Positions 6,684 through 11,152 of a DNA stretch of 11,152 bases are shown piece by piece; position 1 is the stretch's first letter; every line of letters begins with the position of its first letter. The translations under genes and the position numbers were made by a program. Source of the DNA: Spirochaetales bacterium. GTDB lineage: Bacteria; Spirochaetota; Spirochaetia; Treponematales; Rectinemataceae. The stretch lies in the NCBI GenBank assembly GCA_015657395.1, contig JADLKI010000009.1:175609-186760 (forward strand), in the 5' to 3' direction. The notes under the pieces are model-generated. The model saw only the letters and a list, made by a program, of their open reading frames with translations, ran no database searches and was not told where the DNA came from.

Positions 6684-9057
6684 CCACAGCCCGACGCCGC
6701 CCTCCGCCGATACAGCTCTCGAAGCGACGGGAAAATTCAATGTTGTCGCCCACGACGTACCCAAGGTCGACGGCGAAGGGCTCGTGCTCGGCCGCCCCGC
6801 CTATGCCGACGATCTGGCGCCCTCCAACGCGCTCTATGTCAAACTCGTGCGCAGCCCCCACGCCTTCGCCCGCATTCTCTCGATCGACCCCGTCAAGGCG
6901 CTCGCGCTTCCCGGAGTCGCCTGCGTGCTCACCTGGAAGGACTGCCCGCGCATTCCCATAACGAGGGCAGGACAGGGCAACCCTGAGCCGAGTCCGCACG
7001 ACCGCTTCATCCTCGACGAATACGTGCGCTACGTCGGCGACGAGGTGGCCGTGGTCGCCGCCGAGAGCGAAGCGATCGCGGAGAAGGCCGCCGCCCTCGT
7101 CAAGGTCGAGTATCAGGTGCTGAAGCCCGTGCTCGATTTCGAGGAGGCCCTCGACAATCCCGTCGTCATCCACCCCGAGCCCGGTATCCACGAGATGTTC
7201 CCCATCGGCTTCGAGCCGGCGCGCAACATCGCCGCAGCCTACCGCATGGAGATCGGCGATGTGGAAAAGGAACTTGCGGCTTCGCCGGTCAGAGTGGAGA
7301 CGACGATACATACGCAGGCCCAGCAGCACGTCGCCCTCGAGCCGCACACGGCCTTCAGCTACATCGACCTGCACGGTCGGCTCGTCATCGTGACGTCGAC
7401 GCAGAACCCCTGGCACACGCGGCGCCTCCTGGGACTCGCCTTCCAGATGCCCCTGCACAGGATCCGCATCGTAAAGCCGCGGATAGGCGGAGGTTTCGGC
7501 GGGAAACAGCACATCCACGTCGAACCCTATGTCGCCATGGTCACCATGAAGACGGGCAGGCCCGCCCGCCTCGCCCTCACCCGCCGCGAGGTCTTCGAGG
7601 CCACCTTCACCCGCCACGAGATGCGCGTCACAGTGCGGCTCGGCGCGAACCCGGACGGAATGCTGCGGGCGATCGATATGCAGGTGCTCTCCAACACTGG
7701 CGCCTACGGCGAACACGCGCTCACCACCTTCATGGTCGCCGGCTCCAAGACCCTGCCGCTCTACAACAAGGCGGTGGCGGTCCGTTTCGGCGGGCACGTG
7801 GTGTACACGAACAAGGTGTCCGCGGGCGCCTTCCGCGGATACGGCGCCATTCAGGGGCTCACCGGCCTCGAAGCGGCGATGGACGAACTGGCCCACAGAC
7901 TCGGGGTTGACCCCGTGGAACTGCGGCGCAAGAACATGCTCCACGAAGGAGAGACGAGCGAGGTGTTCCGCATCATGGGCGAGGGGACCGAAGGCATCGC
8001 GATGAACATCGAGTCCTGCAAGCTCGAGGAGTGTATCGCGCGGGGCAAGGAACTCATAGGCTGGGACCCCGGGCACCTCGTCCGCGAAGTCGCGCCGGGA
8101 AAGCTGCGCGCGAAGGGCATGGCGATCGCCATGCAGGGCTCGGGGATACCCCTCATCGACATGGGCTCGGCGCGTATCGAATTCCAGGACGGAGGATTCT
8201 TCAAGCTCCACGTCGGGGCGACCGACCTGGGGACGGGCTCGGACACGATTCTGGCCCAGATCGCGGCCGAAGAGCTCGGCGTGGACATGGAGGACATCGT
8301 GGTCCACTCCTCCGACACCGACCACACCCCCTTCGACGTGGGGGCCTACGCGTCGAGCACGACCTATGTGTCCGGCTCCGCGGTGCTCAAGGCGGCCCGG
8401 AGCCTCAAGGCAAAACTCATCGGCGCGGTGGCCGACAAATTCGGTGTCGCGCCCGGGGATGTCATCTACAAGGACAAGACTTTCAGGACTGCCGACGGCA
8501 CACAATCCCTCTCCCTGGACGACTTCAGCTACGACACCCTCTACCACGACGGCGCAAAGATGAAGACGATCGAGGTCACCGAATCCTTCACGGGCGACAA
8601 GTCTCCGCCTCCCTACCTCGCCGCCTTCGTCGAGATCGAGCTCGACGTGGAGACCGGCAAGGTGGACGTGGTCCACTATGTCGCGGTGGCCGATGTCGGC
8701 ACGCCGATCAACCCAAATCTAGCCAAGATTCAGATCGAGGGCGGACTGCTCCAGGGGATAGGCCTCGCGCTCTACGAGGATGTGCGCTATTCGGACACCG
8801 GGCACATGCTCAGCCACACCATGATGACCTACCCCATCCCTTCGCGGGAGGACGTGGGGCGCATCACGGTCGAACTGGTGGACAGCTACGAGCCCTCAGG
8901 ACCCTTCGGCGCGAAGTCCGCCGGCGAGATCGGCATCGACACGCCTCCCTCGGCGATCGCCAATGCGATCCGCAACGCGGTGGGCATCCGGCTCACCGAG
9001 TATCCGTTCACTCCCGAGCGCGTGCTCGCGGCGCTGAAGGCGGCGAAGGCACAATAG
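6673..9057 (+). CDS. xdhA: xanthine dehydrogenase family protein, molybdopterin-binding catalytic subunit
   Basis: A 794-residue catalytic subunit that hydroxylates a heterocycle or aldehyde at a Mo site bearing molybdopterin cytosine dinucleotide. The N-terminal a/b hammerhead domain (about 28-140, GRPAYADDL...) is followed by the Mo-binding domains. Family motifs visible: IGGGFGGK (271-278), GAFRGYG with R388, DLGTGSDT near 518, GAYASSTTYVSG near 557 and GAKSAGEIG with the likely catalytic base E752. Overall wording is close to E. coli XdhA as I remember it, including SDTDHTPFDVGAYAS. The residue after GGK, by eye the equivalent of bovine xanthine oxidase Glu802, is Gln279, so purine specificity is not assured. 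GGAGG (6662-6666) lies six bases before the ATG. No signal peptide; cytoplasmic. It sits between the [2Fe-2S] subunit and two cofactor-maturation genes. Other substrates such as nicotinate or aldehydes are possible. Confidence 0.93.
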   Translation: MRNDHSPTPPSADTALEATGKFNVVAHDVPKVDGEGLVLGRPAYADDLAPSNALYVKLVRSPHAFARILSIDPVKALALPGVACVLTWKDCPRIPITRAGQGNPEPSPHDRFILDEYVRYVGDEVAVVAAESEAIAEKAAALVKVEYQVLKPVLDFEEALDNPVVIHPEPGIHEMFPIGFEPARNIAAAYRMEIGDVEKELAASPVRVETTIHTQAQQHVALEPHTAFSYIDLHGRLVIVTSTQNPWHTRRLLGLAFQMPLHRIRIVKPRIGGGFGGKQHIHVEPYVAMVTMKTGRPARLALTRREVFEATFTRHEMRVTVRLGANPDGMLRAIDMQVLSNTGAYGEHALTTFMVAGSKTLPLYNKAVAVRFGGHVVYTNKVSAGAFRGYGAIQGLTGLEAAMDELAHRLGVDPVELRRKNMLHEGETSEVFRIMGEGTEGIAMNIESCKLEECIARGKELIGWDPGHLVREVAPGKLRAKGMAIAMQGSGIPLIDMGSARIEFQDGGFFKLHVGATDLGTGSDTILAQIAAEELGVDMEDIVVHSSDTDHTPFDVGAYASSTTYVSGSAVLKAARSLKAKLIGAVADKFGVAPGDVIYKDKTFRTADGTQSLSLDDFSYDTLYHDGAKMKTIEVTESFTGDKSPPPYLAAFVEIELDVETGKVDVVHYVAVADVGTPINPNLAKIQIEGGLLQGIGLALYEDVRYSDTGHMLSHTMMTYPIPSREDVGRITVELVDSYEPSGPFGAKSAGEIGIDTPPSAIANAIRNAVGIRLTEYPFTPERVLAALKAAKAQ

Positions 9058-9066
9058 GGGTTCCTC

Positions 9067-10206
9067 ATGGACGAGCTCAGAAAATGGGTTTTGGGACGCC
9101 TGGACAGCGGAAAGACAGTCGTGCTCGCCGCCGTGACCCGGGCCTCGGGCTCCACGGCGAGGGGCCCGGACGCGCTCCTCGCGATGGATTCGAGCGGCGC
9201 CATGGCCGGGACGGTCGGAGGAGGCTACGCGGAGCACGAGACCATCGACGCCGTGCAGCAGCTCTTCGGGCCCGAAGGCGAGGCAGGCCGCGCAGGCCGG
9301 ATTGCGCGCGACCTCGAATTCGACCTTACGCCCGAAACCAACAACACGCAGATGATCTGCGGGGGCCGACTCTCGGTCCACCTCGAGAAAATCGAAGCCG
9401 AGGGCGAGGCCGCACGCGCCCTGCGCGCCTGCTTCGGGCGGGTTGAGGACGGGAAGCCCTGCGCCTTTGTCACGGTGCACACTCCGCGGGGGCGGCACTG
9501 CTTCGCGATAGAGGGAGAAAACCGAGTGCTGTTCCCTACGGCACCCGCGGGGGGTGAGAGAGGCCTCTTGGCGGCCCTTCTGAGGGCCCTGGACCTTGTG
9601 CGACCCGAATTCAGGAGCGCCGCCACTTTTGCCCTGGAAGCCGACGATGCCCCCGGGCTGAAAGACTCCTCCGTCTTCTGGCTCGGGCTGACGCCCGAGC
9701 CTCTCGTGTACATCTTCGGGTCCGGCCATGTGGGGAAGGCGACCTGCGAGGTCGCAAGCCTCGCCGGCTTCAGGGTGGTGGTCACCGACGACAGGCCGGA
9801 GCTGCTGACTCCGGAGCGTTTCCCGCACGCGAGCCTTCTCAGGATCATCAAGAGCCTCGAACATCCGCTCGCGCCCTGCGGCAAGACCCCTGCAATCGAA
9901 ATCGGTCCGCAGGACTGTGCGCTCATCCTCACCCGCAAGCCCGACATCGACAGAGGGATGCTCGCGGAGCTGCTGCGCACGGAGGCAGGCTACGTAGGCC
10001 TCATCGGCTCGAAGACCAAGCGCGACGGCATCTTCGCCAGCCTCCGGGGCGAAGGCTACACCGACGCGGACCTCGCGCGCGTCCACTCGCCGGTCGGGCT
10101 CGCAATCGGCGCGCGCACGCCCGAAGAGATCGCGGTGAGCATCGTGGCCGAGATCATCGCCGTGCGCGCCGGAGTATCGCCCGGCAAGCCCTATGAACAG
10201 CTTTGA
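9067..10206 (+). CDS. XdhC/CoxI-family molybdenum hydroxylase maturation protein
   Basis: A 379-residue two-domain protein. The N-terminal XdhC/CoxI domain shows VTRASGSTARGPDALLAM, GTVGGGYAEHETI and the conserved MICGGRLSVHLEKI with C98. The C-terminal Rossmann domain has YIFGSGHVGKA (about 215-225), an acidic end of strand two (VVVTDDR), then YVGLIGSKTKR and VHSPVGLAIGARTPEEIAVSI. Known members bind the molybdenum cofactor, help its sulfuration and insert it into the apo-hydroxylase, so the partner should be the catalytic subunit encoded just upstream. The frequent GGGC form of the third motif is GGGY here, so one cysteine of some homologues is absent. It starts nine bases after the catalytic subunit stop, with a G-rich ribosome site at 9057-9060, and overlaps the next gene by 14 bases. 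Confidence 0.92.
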   Translation: MDELRKWVLGRLDSGKTVVLAAVTRASGSTARGPDALLAMDSSGAMAGTVGGGYAEHETIDAVQQLFGPEGEAGRAGRIARDLEFDLTPETNNTQMICGGRLSVHLEKIEAEGEAARALRACFGRVEDGKPCAFVTVHTPRGRHCFAIEGENRVLFPTAPAGGERGLLAALLRALDLVRPEFRSAATFALEADDAPGLKDSSVFWLGLTPEPLVYIFGSGHVGKATCEVASLAGFRVVVTDDRPELLTPERFPHASLLRIIKSLEHPLAPCGKTPAIEIGPQDCALILTRKPDIDRGMLAELLRTEAGYVGLIGSKTKRDGIFASLRGEGYTDADLARVHSPVGLAIGARTPEEIAVSIVAEIIAVRAGVSPGKPYEQL

Positions 10207-10801
10207 AGCGAGGCGGCCGGCCGCGATCATCCTCGCCGCCGGCTACTCTTCCCGCATGGGGGAGACGAAACCCACTGTGTCCGTCGAAGGGCTTCCCATG
10301 CTGCTGCGCGCGGCGCAGACTTTTGTGGACGCCGGCATCGACTACATCATCGTCGTGACGGGCTTCGGCGCCGAGAAGGTGGGCGGGCTCGCCGGCGCGC
10401 ACGGGATGCACCCCGTGTACAACGGCCGCTTCAGTGAGGGCATGTTCAGCTCGGTGCTCGCCGGCATCGGCGCGGTGCCCCCGGATTTCGACGCCGCCTT
10501 CGTGCTGCCGGTCGACATTCCCTTTGTGTCGCCGGCCACCGTGGGTGCGACACGCCTCGCGATGGGCGCGCGGCCCATCGTGGTGCCGCGGCATAGGGGG
10601 GCAGCCGGGCATCCTCCGCTTCTGCACCGCGCGGTCTTCGGCAGCCTGGGGGGGTGGCGCGGCCCGGATGGGCTGAGGGGCTTCTTCAGAGACCACGAGT
10701 CCGACATCGGCTATGTCGACGTCGACGACCGCTTCGTGCTGCGCGACATCGATTCGAGAGCCGATCTGGAGCAGATACTGCTGGACAGAAAGAGCACTTG
10801 A
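10193..10801 (+). CDS. mocA: molybdenum cofactor cytidylyltransferase-like NTP transferase (MocA family)
   Basis: A 202-residue MobA/MocA-type nucleotidyltransferase. The nucleotide-binding signature is IILAAGYSSRMGETKP (12-27). LAAG rather than LAGG points to the CTP-using MocA side rather than MobA. The metal-binding region is VLPVDIPFV with D108, followed by the GHP element (139-141) and a closing DIDSRADLEQI. Its likely reaction is CTP plus Mo-molybdopterin to molybdopterin cytosine dinucleotide, the cofactor form used by xanthine dehydrogenase-family enzymes. The gene starts 14 bases inside the preceding XdhC-like gene and ends the operon as far as seen. Another sugar- or polyol-nucleotidyltransferase role is possible on sequence alone, but the neighbours make MocA the best call. 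Confidence 0.85.
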   Translation: MNSFEARRPAAIILAAGYSSRMGETKPTVSVEGLPMLLRAAQTFVDAGIDYIIVVTGFGAEKVGGLAGAHGMHPVYNGRFSEGMFSSVLAGIGAVPPDFDAAFVLPVDIPFVSPATVGATRLAMGARPIVVPRHRGAAGHPPLLHRAVFGSLGGWRGPDGLRGFFRDHESDIGYVDVDDRFVLRDIDSRADLEQILLDRKST

Positions 10802-10827
10802 CATGCCGTTTTCCCTGCGGCGATGCA

Positions 10828-10857
10828 TTGCGCTCTGCAGCCTCCGTGCTCTAAGAT
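10828..10857 (+). promoter_or_regulatory. weak promoter candidate before the M20 hydrolase gene
   Basis: In the 76-base gap after mocA, TAAGAT (10852-10857, four of six -10 bases) lies 18 bases after TTGCGC (10828-10833, three of six). A perfect TTGACA at 10798-10803, overlapping the mocA stop, has no acceptable -10 at 16-18 bases. A nearly perfect 12-base dyad, GCGATGCATTGC, is at 10820-10831. No terminator hairpin with a T-run is visible, so read-through from the operon is equally possible. Confidence 0.22.
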
Positions 10858-10865
10858 AGCTGCAC

Positions 10866-10870
10866 AAGGA
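10866..10870 (+). promoter_or_regulatory. ribosome binding site AAGGA for the M20 hydrolase
   Basis: AAGGA lies seven bases before the ATG at 10878 and supports that start. Confidence 0.65.
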
Positions 10871-10877
10871 CAGACCC

Positions 10878-11152
10878 ATGAATATCGCTGATAAGCTTTC
10901 GACTCTGGTGAAGTTTCGCACTGTCTCTTCTTTCCGTCCGGAAGAAGAGGATGAAGGACCTTTTGCCGCCCTCATCGGGGCCCTCGCCGACCTTTTCCCC
11001 GGCGTGCACGCGGCCCTCGAGAGGACCCTCGTCGGCCCGCGGGGCATCGTCTTCCGCTGGCAGGGAAAGAATCCTGCCCTGAAGCCCGCGATCTTCTGCG
11101 CCCACTTCGACGTCGTCCCCGCTTCGGAGAGCGACCCGTGGGCTGAGCCTCC
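10878..11152 (+). CDS. M20-family metallopeptidase/amidohydrolase, N-terminal part (cut by window end)
   Basis: The first 91 residues of a protein that continues past the window. After an N-terminal helix (MNIADKLSTLVKFRTVSS) comes the segment LFPGVHAALERTLVG, then IVFRWQGKNPALKPAIFCAHFDVVP. The HxDVVP element supplies the first metal-ligand histidine and the aspartate of M20/M28-type zinc hydrolases, and DPWAEP leads into the usual 'W..pPF' motif. The wording is closest to the CPS1/PM20D1-like carboxypeptidase branch (LFP.VH...lkP..l.aH.DVVP). By family it would hydrolyse an amide bond in a dipeptide, N-acyl amino acid or similar. The catalytic glutamate and the remaining ligands are outside the window. 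It follows mocA on the same strand after 76 bases, so a link to the hydroxylase operon is possible but not shown. Confidence 0.85.
   Translation, partial: MNIADKLSTLVKFRTVSSFRPEEEDEGPFAALIGALADLFPGVHAALERTLVGPRGIVFRWQGKNPALKPAIFCAHFDVVPASESDPWAEP

Noticed and set aside
6535..8676. 713-codon open frame on the - strand opposite the catalytic subunit
   Set aside because: Unusually long, but antisense to the well-supported molybdopterin subunit, rich in Asp/Val/His/Gly/Arg, with no motif. Long mirror frames are expected at this GC content.
8896..10230. 444-codon open frame on the - strand opposite the XdhC-like gene
   Set aside because: Same explanation: the sense strand has a complete two-domain family match.
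10798..10826. Perfect -35-like TTGACA at the end of mocA
   Set aside because: No acceptable -10 at 16-18 bases, and the hexamer includes the mocA stop codon, so it is probably chance.

Overview
The window is a densely coding bacterial segment from an unnamed, probably anaerobic organism. From about 1040 onward it is GC-rich (above 60% by eye). Positions 1-1040 are clearly more AT-rich. DnaE carries wording that I remember from spirochaete DnaE proteins (an ANLTNEIS...DKL...PPDIN stretch), so Spirochaetota is a tentative guess. No rRNA, tRNA, CRISPR array or insertion sequence was seen. No stretch of 300 bases lacks a gene; the longest gap is 149 bases (5291-5439).

Region 1 (1-1039, + strand) holds the 3' end of an ABC transporter ATPase gene and, one base later, its six-helix ABC-2 permease. 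The substrate is unknown. Region 2 (1059-5290, - strand, convergent with region 1) is a two-gene unit. It contains an intact dnaE (1149 aa, replicative DNA polymerase III alpha with an apparently complete PHP metal site) and, coupled to it by an ATGA overlap, an RNase Z-like metallo-beta-lactamase-fold gene. That second gene is broken by three apparent one-base losses.

Region 3 (5291-5439) is a divergent intergenic region. On the + strand it has a good promoter (TTGCCG, 17-base spacer, extended -10 TGCTATGAT). Its -35 lies inside a perfect palindrome, CGGCAA-T-TTGCCG, and a further GGCAA half-site follows, so this is a candidate operator. On the - strand there is a weaker promoter candidate placed so that dnaE mRNA could begin at its own start codon.

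Region 4 (5440-10801, + strand) is a tight five-gene operon for a molybdenum hydroxylase of the xanthine dehydrogenase family. It has an FAD subunit, a double [2Fe-2S] subunit and the molybdopterin-cytosine-dinucleotide catalytic subunit, then an XdhC-like protein (cofactor sulfuration/insertion) and a MocA-like cytidylyltransferase (makes the dinucleotide cofactor). Genes overlap by 4, 11 and 14 bases or are separated by 9, so the unit encodes both an enzyme and the last steps of its cofactor maturation. The gene set resembles purine-catabolic, sometimes selenium-dependent, hydroxylase loci of anaerobes, but the substrate cannot be read from this window.

Region 5 (10878-end, + strand) is the start of an M20-family metallohydrolase gene cut by the window edge.

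Most of the content belongs to known families. The items most worth a second look are the locally broken MBL gene, the palindromic control region of the hydroxylase operon, the complete PHP site of DnaE and the composition break at about 1040. I did not find a convincing undescribed system.
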